A stretch of DNA of 64,000 bases, taken from contig JFHB01000115.1 of NCBI GenBank assembly GCA_000729835.1, forward strand, positions 32,837 to 96,836, written 5' to 3'. Each line of letters begins with the position of its first letter. The stretch's first letter is position 1. This stretch comes from Atkinsonella hypoxylon. Lineage: Eukaryota; Ascomycota; Sordariomycetes; Hypocreales; Clavicipitaceae. The notes beneath the pieces were generated by a model that was not told where the DNA came from, made no database searches, and saw nothing but the letters and a program-made list of their open reading frames with translations. Positions 1 to 11,355 of this stretch are shown in pieces. The translations under genes were made by a program, and so were the position numbers.

Positions 1-130
1 TGCTGAAATTGGTTATATTATTTGGTTCTGTTATTAGTACTGTATTTCGTTAGTTGATTCTAACTTAGATATCCTTTAAAGGAGCTAAGTTGCTTATAGA
101 ACTAGTTACTTCTTACATTTCTAGAGGGAG
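1..130 (+). pseudogene. Copia-A copy 0, 3' end of internal region with polypurine tract
   Basis: This is the non-coding tail of a Copia-A retrotransposon read on the plus strand; the rest lies left of the window. It matches, as reverse complement, the segments at 11201-11355, 12048-12200 and 26870-27020, which sit just inside the 3' LTRs of the other copies. It ends in a purine run (AGAGGGAG, 123-130) abutting the LTR start TGTTAAAAAT, which is where a plus-strand primer (polypurine tract) should be. No coding sequence is present in this stretch. Confidence 0.8.
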
Positions 131-827
131 TGTTAAAAATAAGCTACCCTGTATAGCCTATTTTTATGCCTATTAGTTGCTCTATTACGTGACCCTTATT
201 AGGTCTTGTTACGTTGATTTTTAGTAGAGATATCGCTGTTACTAGATGCAAAACATCTAGAATTGACTAAGGCAAAGTTGCCTAACCTATAGTTAACTTT
301 AACTGCGATTTTCTCTACAACTAGTAATAGTAGAAATTCAAGAAGTATACCATTTAAAAGCTAAGAATTAGGGCTATCTAATAGTATAATTGTTAGATAG
401 AGTTGCTTATAAGGGTTGCTTGTTATTAGTGAAATTTATTAAATTGTGTACGTAAGCGTCTCGTTTGTATAGCTGTAAGTTGATTTTTTTGTTTTTATAT
501 AGTAAATCTTTTTGCGGAAATTATAAAGTGGCTTATAAGCCCCTTCTAGCGACTATAGCCTGCTAATATAGTTAGAGGGTCTATAAGGGACTAGAAAGAT
601 TTAAGATCCTACCCTTACCAACTTGTTCGTTACAGCGCTCTTAATATAAAGATACCACTATTACAGTTATCTATTGCCTCTACGTGATCTAGTACTATAC
701 ACTACAGCTTGATTTAGGCCGCTGCTGCTTCCACTACGTGATAATTGCTAGGAGCAATTATAGGTGCTAAATATAAGAGACCACTACCCTCTTCTATCTA
801 GTCCTGTAATCCCTATTATTTTCAATA
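131..827 (+). repeat. Copia-A 3' LTR (copy 0)
   Basis: A 697-bp long terminal repeat beginning TGTTAAAAATAAGC and ending TTTTCAATA. It is the same repeat as at 10506, 11356, 18970, 20615, 26177 and 33329, but in the opposite orientation to all of these except 20615. Near its 3' end it has the short variant ('cttctatctag' facing inward) that is otherwise seen only in the two LTRs of copy 4, so copies 0 and 4 probably belong to one subfamily. The base after the LTR begins CTTCT, the likely right target duplication; its left partner is outside the window. Confidence 0.85.
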
Positions 828-2386
828 CTTCTAGGTTAAATTATCTATTTAATCTTTTACTTCTAAAATAGGCTGTATAATTTCCTTAGCTTTATAACTG
901 AAATTACTTATACTATAATGCTTAGAACTTCTTCTGCCTAGAGGCACATAAAGGTAGTCCCTTCTATCGTTATAAAGTCTAGAATTGCGGTCTTCTAGCT
1001 CTATTCTAGCTTATATATACTAGCTAAGCTGCTCTAATAACTCCCTATAGAGCATTACAATAAACTTAGCTCTAATAACTTTTATTTAATCTATAAAGCT
1101 AGTAAGTATAGTATTTAGTAAGGCCTTATAAATATAATTAAACTAAGAGGTTATACTGCGCTATATATAGAGCTTAGCGCTAATTATAGCAGCTTAATGC
1201 TCTTAAAGCTAATAGAGAGTGTCTTTTATAGTCCTTAAATAGTTCCTCTTTAGGTCTTTAAGCTTTTTATTAGCTTGCTCCTTTTAATCCTAAGAAGTAG
1301 CTTTATACTAAAGTAAAAGCTACTTCTTAGCTTCTTTCTAATTATATAAGGCATAAATAACCTTTATATACTTATAGATTAATAGGTTAATATAATAAAT
1401 AAATATCTTCTACTAGTTTTCCTTTAGAATAAATAAGGTTTCTATCTTTAGCTTAAAGCTAGTTAAGTAATTAAGAACATTTTCTCTCTTAAATTAGTAT
1501 ATATTAAACTTCTTATTAAAGGTAGCCTAAGCTTACTGCTTTCTAATAGCTTTACCTATAGCTTTAGTAAAAGCCTTATAAGGTATAGCTATAGCGCTAC
1601 TAGTACTAGCCTTTTTATCTTAAGCATTTAATTCTATTATAACCTTAGGTTCTAAAACAACTTTTTTAGAAGATTTACTAGATTAGCTAGAGCTAATATT
1701 AGCTGCTTTAGATATAAAGCTTATACTTTTCTTTAAGGGATATAGAATACTAAACTTATATAAATAACTAGTAAAATAGCTTAATATAGAAGGTAGGTGT
1801 AAAGAGAACAATTAATCTTACTTAGTAGAAAGAGTGTAATATATATAATTCTCTATATTAACTGTGCATTTAGTGCTCTTACCTTCTGCTTCTATAGTTA
1901 TATAAGCTCTTAACGCTAAGATATAAAGGCTAAGAACTTAGTTACTAATAACAGTAAATATAAAGATAACTGCTAAAATAAGAATAAAAGAGAAATTTTT
2001 CTCTATAATTAAATAATTATAACGTTTAAGGGATCTAAAAACTTCCTTTTTGCTGTATTAAAGCTATCTTAGCTAAGGGTAAAACAGAGGTTAAATAGGC
2101 TAACTAGTATTTATAATATAGCAATTATCTTTAACTAAGCCTAGCCCTTCTTAGCTTAAAAAAGCTGTAGAAATTTTCTTTCCTTCTTAATTAAATAATC
2201 CCTTATAATATAGAGCTTTTATCTCTATAATTTCCTTCTTTCTTATATTAGTAATATTTAAGCTAAAGTGCTTTTTTATCTTTAATACTTAGTAGCTTTT
2301 TCTTCTTTCTTTTAGGATCTCTATAAAAAACCTTCTAATTATATAACGCGCTTTAATTAGAATAACTCTTTAGTAAAGCCTCTATT
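828..2386 (-). pseudogene. Gypsy-D gag relic
   Basis: Read on the minus strand, 1000-1760 gives a long frame broken only by scattered stops (mostly at W/Q codons). It resembles the capsid region of fungal Ty3/Gypsy Gag. A Ser/Lys-rich low-complexity N-terminus (about 1640-1760) is followed by an 'FKRENV..YL..F' segment (about 1440-1480), as in the retrotransposon-gag domain, and then a long charged helical region (about 1050-1330). The 1760-2386 part is probably upstream leader or the gag N-terminus and shows little. The gene is cut at the left by Copia-A copy 0 and at the right by MITE copy 1. No protease or RT follows. It does not obviously match the gag of Gypsy-A or Gypsy-B. It could be the missing 5' part of Gypsy-C, but nothing in the window links them. 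Confidence 0.5.
1291..1330. repeat. 14-bp-stem inverted repeat
   Basis: TAAGAAGTAGCTTT and its complement AAAGCTACTTCTTA lie about 12 bp apart inside the Gypsy-D gag relic. The arms have resisted drift better than their surroundings. It falls in a coding relic, so it may be chance in an AT-rich background. Confidence 0.4.
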
Positions 2387-2870
2387 TTTGCTGTTTTAAG
2401 ACTAAACCCCTAAATAACTATATAGCTTATACTAAAGTAGGTGTTAATATAGTATACGTTAAAATTAAAGAGAATTAGTAAAGAGTAAGATATTTATTAG
2501 TGTATACTATTAAGTAATAGCAGGTAAGAAGATTAAATAGTTAGAAAAGGCAGAAATAAAATATTAATTGTAGCTTAGAAAATATATATACATAAAAGGA
2601 GCTAAATATACTAAAGAGTTAGGGAAAGTGTTACTAGCAGCAAAGTAATGTCTCTTAAGTGTTAAGTGTTGTAAATTAAAGCAGGCTAAAAGATATTAAT
2701 TAATTAAAAAGAGCTAAGGCTAAAAAGAGCTAGCAGAAGCTACTTATACGCTTCCTTTCTTAAACTATCTAGACGTTTAGGCGATGCGCACTCTTATAGA
2801 GAAAACCTGTATGTAGCATCCCTTGCAAAGCTAATATAAGAGCGCAAGGGGGTAACCCCGCCGCGACACA
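2387..2870 (-). mobile_element. 484-bp non-autonomous element, copy 1
   Basis: This is the same 484-bp sequence as 12669-13152 (opposite strand) and 22956-23436 (same orientation as this copy). It starts TTTGCTG and ends CCGCGACACA, the complement of the copy 2 start TGTGTCGCGG. The termini form a weak inverted repeat (T[G/T]TGTCG). The interior holds no long ORF and includes a GC-rich end with GGGGGTAACC. The flanks are different sequences (Gypsy-D gag at left, Gypsy-A integrase at right), and the 4-bp flanks TATT and GTAG do not match. A deletion or rearrangement therefore accompanied or followed insertion here. Confidence 0.7.
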
Positions 2871-5800
2871 GTAGTAAGCTATAGCTATAAGTAATTTACT
2901 TTTAATTTAGGTAAATATACTTCTCTAAACGTTAGAAATAAACTTTAGATCTTAGTTGCTTATAATCTACTTAGAAAGGCCTTAGTCTAATAAATATAGC
3001 ATCTATAAGAGCAGTTCTGCCTAAATTTCTACTGTATATATTATATACTTAAGTATAAGGATTATTTACTTACTAAATAGGCAATTTACTAGATATAGTA
3101 AGTTATAGGAGCTATATTTATCTTTTTGCTATAGGGTATTTATTAAGCTAACTTTAGGTATATTAGTAATAAAATTAAGCAAAATTATATAGAAGGGAGT
3201 TAGAACTAACTCTAACAACCTTAATTCCTCTAGTAGCTTACTGCAGTTAATTGCGTTTTCTTTATAAGTATAGTAGTAAGTAATATAGGTTTAAATCTAC
3301 TTATATATCTATAGAAAGTAAACTACTTATAATTCTACTGCTATTCTATAGGCGCTAAAATAGTTCTAATTATTATAGACTGTTTTAAGGATAAATTCTA
3401 CAACCTTTATAGGTATATATAGTTAAAATAGGCCTTTTCTATTATAATAGTATAAAAGTCTATTATCTTATAGAGTCTATCTATACAGTAGAATCCTTAG
3501 TCTTTATTATTAATTTTACTAATTCTACTTTTTATAAAAGTTCTTAATACCTTCTATAATTCTACTAAGCTTTAGATTAAAACTATAGCCTTAAACAATT
3601 TTCTCTTTTAAACCTTTATTTAATACTGCTGTAGTGCTATATTCTTCAGCAAAAAATACGCTTATATTAAGCTTATTAAATTTACTGTTATAAGCCTTCT
3701 CTTAGTATAAAACTATAACTAACAACCTAAAGAGTATATCTAGCACTATATTTAGTACTTTTAGTATATAGAAAACTCTTAGGTTAAATTGCAATAAATA
3801 ATTAGCTACTTTAGCTAATTTTAGGTTAGCTTTATCTAGATCTATTGTAGTAAGTAAGGTATATTTAATAATCCCTTTTGCTAATAAGTAGTCTATAATA
3901 ATATTAATAGTATAGCAGTTAGATTAAACTATTTTCTATAGCTTTTAAACACTCTATACAATTATAACTACCTCTACCTTAGTTAATCTATAATGTTTCT
4001 TTAGGTTAAAAGTATATCTTAAGAGAAAAAGAATTAGCTATAGCTAGTTACTTTTAATATCTTTACTAGGTATACTATAACTATTCTATTTACCTATAAG
4101 CTAGAAGTTAAAGAGCCTAAATTCTTTCTTATAAGCATTAACTTTAAAGAATAAATACTTACTAGAGTTATAGTGCTATAGAATAGTATTTTTATTAAGG
4201 TATACTTTTACCTCTTAAAATGCCTTTTTTTCCTTAGGTTTTAGTAAAAATATTAATTCTTAAGCTTTCTTTTAGTGTATTAGTTTAAGTAAACTATTAG
4301 CTAAGCCTTTCTTATAAAGCTCTTATAGTAAAGTAGTCTTTTATTTCTATAGTAAGTAAATTTATATATTAAACTATAGAATACTTTTCTATAAAAAGCT
4401 AGCTATATTAATAAAGGTCTTTAGATTTATAAGATCTATTAGAAACTTAAGTTTTTAAAAAGCTTTTAGCTTATTATTTATATTAGTAATTCTATTACTA
4501 TTAACAATAAAACCTAATAGCTAAATAGCTAAGTAGCCTATAAATAACTTCTTTATAGCTATTATTAACTTATTTTTCTTTAGAATTAATAAGACTATAT
4601 TAAGGTATATAAGGTAGTCCTTAGTAGAGTTAAAGAATATAATAATATTATTAATATAGATTTATATAAAATATTAATGCTTTTAAAATAATTAGTCTAT
4701 ATACTATTAAGCAAAAGCTAATATATTCTTAAAGCCTATAAGCGCTATATTTAATGCTTTTAATCCTTATTTTAATATTACTACTATATAAGATTAGTGT
4801 TCTTATTTTATAGAAAGCTAGTAGAAAAACCCTAATATATTAAAGAGCAAAAATATCTTCTTACTATATATATTTACTATAATATTTAATTAATCTAGTA
4901 AAGAGTATATATTTAGTATTACTATACTATTAAGTAGCTTTATATTAACTATAACTTATTCTTTTCTTTCTATTAAGGTTTTAATCTATACTATAAAGGC
5001 TAAGTAGGCTATAGCTGCTAGGTTGTCTAAATACAATATTTTTCTACTTAAATGCAGTTTATTGTAAACCTTATCTAATTTAGCTTTATCTTTAGCTTCT
5101 AGTAGGTAGATTTAAATAGGTTTTAGCTGCTTCTACTATCTATTTACTAGATCTACTTTTATATATTAGTCTTTAGGTATAGAAATAATACCTCTATTAC
5201 AATAAATATTGTATTTATCTATTAAGTTAATAAGCTTAGTTGCAACGTTTAGGTCTAAGTTTTCTACCTTAACCTTATATTTATTATAAATATATAGTAT
5301 ATCCTTAGAACAAGAGATTCTATATATAAAGATACTATTATTAACTTTCTTAAGGTTAAATTTACTACTATTACCTTCTTTCTATAACTTATAATTTTCT
5401 GTAGGTAATAGACTATTATTAGGTGTAATATTCTTAGAAAAATATATATATAAATTAAATAGGTTTATAATTATATAGTTAGCCTTAAGCTCTTTATTAT
5501 ACTAAAGATAAGTAACCTTTTAATTTTTCTAGATTATAATAAATTTATCTAAATAGTTATAGGCTACTATTTATTCTTAGTTAGTTGTACTAAGTAATAT
5601 ATCTAGGATAAGGTTAGATTTTAAGTATATATAGTAGGCAGTAGCTTTCTTATTAGCTAGTACCTCCTTCTATTTAACTAGGATATACTTCTACGATTTT
5701 AGCGGAATTATTATAGCTTATACTGCTGTTATATTTTAATATAGAATCTTTAAAATTAGCTAGAAGATACCTATTTCTATAACTATATTATAAATAGACC

Positions 5801-6762
5801 TAATAGTAGCTTTAGGGCAGATAAAATCGATTTTAACACTATAATTATAGAGAAAGGTTAAACCTAGAAGGAGCTTTAGTCCTAAGTTACTTATTACGTT
5901 AGCTGTAACTATAAAATAGCTAGTTATAGGCACACTATATATAGATCTAAGAATATAGAAGTTAAATATAGCTGTCTTAAAGATATAGAAGAATAATTGC
6001 ACTTTAGTAACTAGTTTTAGCTCTATTTTTACCTATTTTATATTCTAACTAAACTAAGTTAACTATACTTTATTAATTAGCACTAAAGAGGTTTTAGTAT
6101 CTAGGTAGATCTAATATAATAGTCCTTTATTATAGAATTAAATAGGAATCTTTAGGAAGAAATTTAACTTTAAAATGCTAGATTTAATAAGCTATAGCCT
6201 TATAACTGCTTTAACTACTTACTTTATTTAGATTCCTTATAAATCCTTTTAGTTTACCTCTATTTAAACCTTCTTCTTTTACTTTTCTTTACTTTTAGTA
6301 AAATAGGTTTTAATAAAGTTAGATTCTAGGCTAGTTAGTAGTTCTTTAGCATTAACTATTTCTTCTTCTTCTATTAGCTAGTATTTACAGCTTTTAAGGT
6401 ACTTCTTATAGTTTTTTTAGTTAGATTTATCTTTAAATGTTATTATATAGGTATATTCCTTATTATTCTGCAGTAAGCTCTATTGTTAGAAACGTTAAAG
6501 CTGCTAAAAATACTGTAGCTTTAGTTAATAATTCTAGCTAGCCCCTAAATCCTAGTTCTACTAAGGCTAGAGCTACTGCTCTCTTAGTAGCTAATTTCTT
6601 TAGTTTTATAGTAAGTACTAAGGATAATTATTCTAGTAATTTTTATAGAATAGAGGTTAGAACTAAAATTAACTGTTGCTCTTATTCTAGTTTACCTAGT
6701 TACTTTAGGCTGCTTTATTGTTTTTAAAGTTCTTACTGTTAGATTTACTTTAAGTGTAGTAA

Positions 6763-6943
6763 TGTTATGGAGTGGCCCAATTGGGCCATAGTGGATGCCT
6801 GCGCACTCTATGTGGGGGTTAGCCCAATCCTAGTGTGGCCCACTACTAATTGCGACAAAAGGATATATATTGTATAAGTTGTGTAACTCTTGTACAATTA
6901 GCATCTATATTACAAGACTAGGTTAAAGACCTAGTCCGTTATA
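6763..6943. repeat. TRIM terminal repeat, left
   Basis: A 181-bp direct repeat. It contains a perfect 16-bp palindrome, TGGCCCAATTGGGCCA (about 6772-6787), and a hairpin GACTAGGT/ACCTAGTC with a 5-base loop (6916-6936). It ends GTTATA where the right copy ends GTTACA, a single RIP-type change. The left copy carries slightly more C-to-T changes in its second half, and the right copy more in its first half. Confidence 0.85.
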
Positions 6944-7127
6944 TAGCTCCCCTATTATACATAGTCTCTTCGTTGTCAGCTAGAAGCTAGTTGTAATACT
7001 ACGCACCCCCTAAGGATCTATCGCCTTGTTAGCCTAGGTTGGATCCCCCTGCCGCCCTAGGACTTAACCCGCCTAGAAGCTGTTCCGCGCTGGTTCGAAC
7101 CTATAACCTTAAGGTAACTTATATAAA
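6944..7127. other. TRIM internal core
   Basis: A non-coding core with much higher GC than the surroundings and little RIP damage. On the plus strand it holds GGTTCGAACC (7092-7101), a perfect match to a pol III B-box/tRNA T-loop. TAGCCTAGGTTGG (7030-7042), about 50 bp upstream, resembles an A-box. The flanking stems do not pair as a tRNA cloverleaf, so I do not call a tRNA gene. The box pair may be a relic of a tRNA-derived head or of an extended primer site. Confidence 0.5.
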
Positions 7128-7308
7128 TGTTATAGAGTGGCCTAATTGGGCTATAGCGGATGCCTGCGCACTCTATGTAGGGGTTAGCCCAATCCTAGTG
7201 TGGCCTACTACCAATTGCGACAAAAGAATACGTATTGTACAAGTCGTGTGACTCTTGTACAATTAGCATCTATATTACAAGACTAGGTTAAAGACCTAGT
7301 CCGTTACA
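7128..7308. repeat. TRIM terminal repeat, right
   Basis: The partner of 6763-6943, with the same palindrome and hairpin, ending GTTACA and followed by the target duplication AGTAA. In this copy the palindrome is broken by RIP-type changes (TGGCCTAATTGGGCTA). Confidence 0.85.
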
Positions 7309-9325
7309 AGTAAGCATTAATATCTTCCTTATAGTCTTCTAATTTTTATTGTTTTTCTAAATCCCTAAGGCATTCTTATAGATCCTTAACCTTATTATCT
7401 ACTATAGTAATATATATAGATCTTAGGTCTTTTGCTATTAGAATTAAGTATAGCTATTATAATCCTAGGTATAGCTTATAATAAAGTTTTAAAAGGAGCT
7501 AAAGATTAGTAGTTTTACTATTTATATAGGTATATTAAAATACTCTAGAGGTAAATTCCCTAAATAATTTTTCTTTAATTATATTTTACTTTATAAACTT
7601 AGCTAAATCTAGCTATATTATTATATTCTAGATCTATATACTAAATTCTTTATAGATAGCAGTATAAATAGAGTTTAAACTACTAAAAATAGCTGTTTTT
7701 TTATAGTAATTTAGATACTGCTTATACTATATTAATATATTCCCTTTAAAGAGAGTTTAAAGCTTAATGTAAATAGCTTTTTAGGCGTTAATTGCACTAT
7801 AGCTATAGTAGTCTTTAACAGCTTAGATCTATAGCTCTATATTGTAGAAAATAGTATACTTTTCTTTATATAAAATTAGCTTATAGATATTTCTATTGTT
7901 AAAGGGTTTAAAGTAACTAATATTAGTAATCTTCTATATAGAATCTATTTATTCCTTAGGGGTTTAAAACTATATATTGCTTTAGTTATTCTATTTTTAA
8001 TGTAGATTTAGCCTTTTATTTACTAGATTTAGCTAGAGATTATTGTTTCTAATATAGTATAGTGCTTATTAATTTATATACTAATATTTAAAGTTACTAA
8101 ATACTTAATTCTAGTCTTTTTTAGTATTTTAGCTTTTCTTAGCCTTACTATTATAGTATTACTTTAATAGATTTATTAGAAATTATAGTAGCTTCTATTC
8201 TTTTAGAAAAGTACTAAGGTATCTAAAGTATCTCTATATTATATAGTTTCCTTTACCTAGAGATTACTTCTAACCTTACTTCTAGTTCTAGTTAATTTTT
8301 AGAGGTAAGTAAGAATTAAAAGCCCTTTACCTATAATTCTTAAGCTAAAAGCCTTATTAAGTATAGTATTATTTATTGTATTTATCCTAAGGCTTAAGAG
8401 TAGTCTTTATCTTTTAGGCTAAGTATTATTGCTTTACCTAAAGAGTAGTAATTTTATTATTTAATTCTCTCTATAATCTACTAATTTTATTAATTAATTC
8501 TTCTCTAATTCTACTAATTTACCTACTAATTTCTATAGAAAAACCTATAAGCTATTCTAGTAAAAGGTTCTCTTTTTTAAGTAGATTTACTGCTTTCTCT
8601 ACTTTATACCTTAGCTTAAGAGTATAAAACCTTTAGTAAGCTTATAAAAGTAGTAAGATTTTAGCTAGTTCTTTAATTAGTAAATTCTTTTTAGTAGTTT
8701 AAGGTATATCTAATAAATCTAGGTTCTTAGTAAGTAGTGTAAATCTAGATCTTTATACTTACTTTCCGTTAATATTCTAGGTAGAACTAGCACTAGCTTT
8801 ATAGATAATATCTTTTAAGCTATTAGATCTAGATAATCTAGCTTTAGCTTTTCCTTTTAGTATTACTATTAGTAAATCTATAAGGAGTTTAGCAGATTTA
8901 GCCTTATTAATAATTCTATTAACCTACCTTTATACCTACTATACTATAGAAGTGTTAATAGTATTTTAGTAAAAAGGTAGTTTTACTAGCTTAGGTTAGT
9001 TATATAATTTAAGCTATTTATTAATAAATTTATAGTAAGTAAGATAAAGTAGTAAGCTTCTTTTCTCTTAAGGTATAAAATCCCTTTTTTAAATCTAAAA
9101 ATCTAGATTTTAGCAGTAAAATTTATAGAATTAGTATATAGTTTTAAGTTCTTTATTAGTAAAAGGAATATAATTCCTTCTACTAAGCTCCTTCTAAAGT
9201 TACTTTATCTTAAATATTACAATTTTAGCTTTTTAAGCTTAAGGAAAGTTAGCAACAATTAGAAGTAATTACTACTACTTATTATAGTAGGATCTAACGT
9301 AGGTTTATTAGAAGTAACAATAGGT

Positions 9326-9522
9326 TGTTAGATTTACTTAGTTATACAATAAATCGTAAGAGGAGTTATAAGAGCTTCTGTAAGGAGCATCTAGAAATAG
9401 TGTTCTAGTGAATAATTGTTTATTGTTTAATTTAACTACTTAAGTGTTGCTTCTAACTACTTATACATAATTGCGGTTACGTGCACTAGTGACCTGCGGG
9501 TCTGTAGGATTATCCCGTAACA
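9326..9522 (-). repeat. Gypsy-A 5' LTR, copy 1
   Basis: A 197-bp terminal repeat, read on the minus strand as TGTTACGGG...TCTAACA, with a perfect 5-bp terminal inverted repeat TGTTA/TAACA. The copy at 60045-60241 has exactly the same length. The outer half (9460-9522) keeps CpG and GC-rich words such as GACCTGCGGGTC, while the inner half is AT-shifted. The flanking DNA on the outer side (9523 onward) is Gypsy-B leader, so Gypsy-A copy 1 inserted into a Gypsy-B element. The LTR end is inferred from the inverted repeat; no 3' LTR partner is in the window. Confidence 0.65.
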
Positions 9523-9730
9523 ATTAGTAAGAATAATATTGTTTAGTTATAGCAGTAAGAGCTTAGCTAACTAGCTTAAGTACTCTTTTAACCTCTATAA
9601 AGAGATAGAGGAAAATACAGTAGGAATAGACTAAAAAGCAGCGGAAATTACAGCGCTTTATAAATTAGTTCAGAGCTAATCCCTATAGATAAAGGAGCTA
9701 TAGCGCTTCGTAATAGACTGTATATAGATA
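9523..9730 (+). pseudogene. Gypsy-B leader/gag 5' scrap
   Basis: This matches 45922-46130 of the full-length Gypsy-B, including the 'aatattgtttagttatagca' stretch just after the primer-site region and the start of gag. It is bounded by the Gypsy-A LTR on one side and by a Copia-A fragment on the other, so it is all that remains of a second Gypsy-B copy. The reading frame carries stops. Confidence 0.75.
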
Positions 9731-10505
9731 ACTTAGCTCCTTTAAAGGATATTTAAGCTAGAATCAACCAACGAAATATAGTACTAATAACAGGACCAAT
9801 AATATAACTAATTCCAGTAATTCTAGGGTAGTTATAGTTGAATATAACTAGTTATTATTAATTGTTTTTGTTATTTTTCGATTTTTAACTGTTTTTCGTT
9901 GCTTTTCGATTTTTTAAGTGTTTTTTTGTTGCTTTTATAAGCTAGCTAGAAAGCTCTAGTAACTTAATAAATTATTAATGCTTTTAGATTGCAAGAGGCT
10001 TAGTTAGGCTATCTGCTAGCATCTAATTCGTATTAATATAACTAACCTTAGCTATATATTTACAAATCTTTTCCCTAATATAGTTAAACTTCAAAAGGGT
10101 GTGCTTAGTCCTACTATACAACATTAGGTTGTAAGCAGTAACTATAGTGCCTTAATTATTACACCTAATAGAAATAGAAGGGGTTAAAGGCAGCTTTATC
10201 TCCTTAAAAAGGCTGTAGAGCTACTCTAATTCCCTAATAGCTTTAAATAATGCATTAGATTCTGCTTCTAAAGTAGAAAGAGCAATAGTACTAGCTTTCT
10301 TCGATTTCCAGCTAATAGGTCCACTAGCTAGCTTATATAAATAAGCATAGGTTGATTTAGAAGAGGTTTTATCACCAGCAAAATCGCTATTGCAATAACT
10401 AAGAAGGGTCTTAAGTACTTCTTTAGAGCTATTAGAAGCTTTAGAAGACTTCTTAGAGGAAGACCCTGCTAAAGGTTGTAGACTAGAACGCTTATAAATA
10501 ATAGT
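9731..10505 (-). pseudogene. Copia-A fragment: RNase H and 3' non-coding
   Basis: This is the minus-strand 3' part of a Copia-A element without its own LTR. It starts inside the polypurine-side spacer ('acttagctcc') and runs into the RNase H domain, where it is interrupted at 10505 by the LTR of copy 3. It aligns with 12080-13320 of copy 2 once MITE copy 2 is removed. The 5 bases before the interrupting LTR (ATAGT) fit the target site there, ATAGC, after one C-to-T change. It is therefore the oldest layer of the Copia stack. There is no open frame of useful length. Confidence 0.75.
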
Positions 10506-11200
10506 TATTGAAAATAATAGGGATTACAGGACTAGATATCTAAGAGGGTAGTGGTCTCTTAGATTTAGCACCTGTAATTGCTCCTAGCAATTATCACGTA
10601 GTGGAAGCAGCAGCGGCTTAAATCAAGCTGTAGTGTATAGTATAGATCACGTAGAGGCAGTAGATAACTATAATAATAGTGGTATCTTATATTAAGAGCG
10701 CTGTAACGAATAAGTGAGGGTAGGATCTTAAATCTTTCTAGTCCCTTATAGACCTATTAACTATATTAGCAGGCTGTAGTTACTAGAAGGGGCTTATAGG
10801 CTACTTTATAATTTCCGCAAAAAGATTTACTATATAAAACAAAAAAATTAACTTACAGCTATACAAACGAGACGCTTATATATACAATTTAATAAATTCC
10901 ACTAATAATAAGCAACCCTTATAAGCAACTCTATTTAACAATTATATTATTAGAAAGCCCTAATTCTTAGCTTTTAAATAGTATACTTCTTGAATTTCTA
11001 CTATTGCTAGTTGTAGAGAAAATCGCTATTAAAGTTAACTATAGGTTAGGCAACTTTACCTTAGTTAAATCTAGATGTTTATATTTAGTAACAATAATAT
11101 CTCTACCAAAAATTAACGTAATAAGACCTAATAAGGGTTACGTAATAGAGCAACTAGTAGGCATAAAAAATAGGCTATATAGGGTAGCTTATTTTTAATA
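10506..11200 (-). repeat. Copia-A 3' LTR of copy 3
   Basis: A 695-bp LTR, reverse orientation, starting TATTGAAAATA and ending TTTTTAATA on the plus strand; the terminal CA has become TA. It is directly followed by the polypurine complement CTCCCTCTAG, which identifies it as the 3' LTR of a minus-strand element. An open frame at 11004-11198 recurs in other LTR copies and lies wholly in non-coding LTR. Confidence 0.85.
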
Positions 11201-11355
11201 CTCCCTCTAGAAATATAAGAAGTAACTAGTTCTATAAGCAACTTAGCTCCTTTAAAGGATATCTAAGTTAGAATCAACCAACAAAATATAGTACTAATAA
11301 CAGAACTAAATAACATAACTAGTAACATAACTAATTCCAGCAATTCTAGGGTAGT
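11201..11355 (-). pseudogene. Copia-A copy 3, polypurine-side spacer
   Basis: A 155-bp internal, non-coding segment of copy 3 between its 3' LTR and the point where copy 2 inserted. It ends in GTAGT (11351-11355), the left half of copy 2's target duplication. The right half is at 19662-19666, after which the copy 3 sequence resumes. Confidence 0.85.

Larger units (their letters stand above)
6763..7308. mobile_element. TRIM-like element (546 bp) inserted in Gypsy-A
   Basis: Two 181-bp direct repeats (6763-6943 and 7128-7308, TGTTAT...GTTACA type ends) flank a 184-bp GC-richer core, and a 5-bp target duplication AGTAA lies on each side (6758-6762 and 7309-7313). The opposite-strand Gypsy-A copy 2 carries the empty site, a single TTACT at 62254-62258, which proves insertion. 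Size and layout fit a terminal-repeat retrotransposon in miniature. With the minus strand as sense, a purine run (AGGGGAG) sits just before the 3' LTR. No protein is encoded, so it would depend on another element's enzymes. Confidence 0.85.
2871..9325 (-). pseudogene. Gypsy-A copy 1 gag-pol relic
   Basis: A Ty3/Gypsy polyprotein on the minus strand, read from about 9000 down to 2871 and interrupted by the TRIM at 6763-7308. In order: gag (about 7320-8950); protease, whose C-terminal 'LLGL.FL' motif lies in the open frame near 5760-6002; RT (about 4450-5500), with the YIDD box now YINN at 4647-4658; RNase H ending in the tether-type 'YLLQFNL' sequence near 3780-3830; and integrase core (about 2871-3700) with 'GLSKQIISN' near 2950. 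The integrase breaks off at 2870, just before the point where the conserved 'YHPQTDG' block is expected. Stops occur throughout. The second copy, at 60045-64000 in the opposite orientation, confirms the family. Both catalytic aspartates are changed by G-to-A transitions. Confidence 0.8.

Noticed and set aside
7012..7110. Possible tRNA gene from A-box and B-box words
   Set aside because: The T-arm and acceptor stems around GGTTCGAACC do not pair and no anticodon stem is evident; kept only as a note on the TRIM core.
7039..7251. 70-codon frame across the TRIM core and right terminal repeat
   Set aside because: It crosses the internal/terminal-repeat border, has no recognisable domain, and the element is non-coding in layout.
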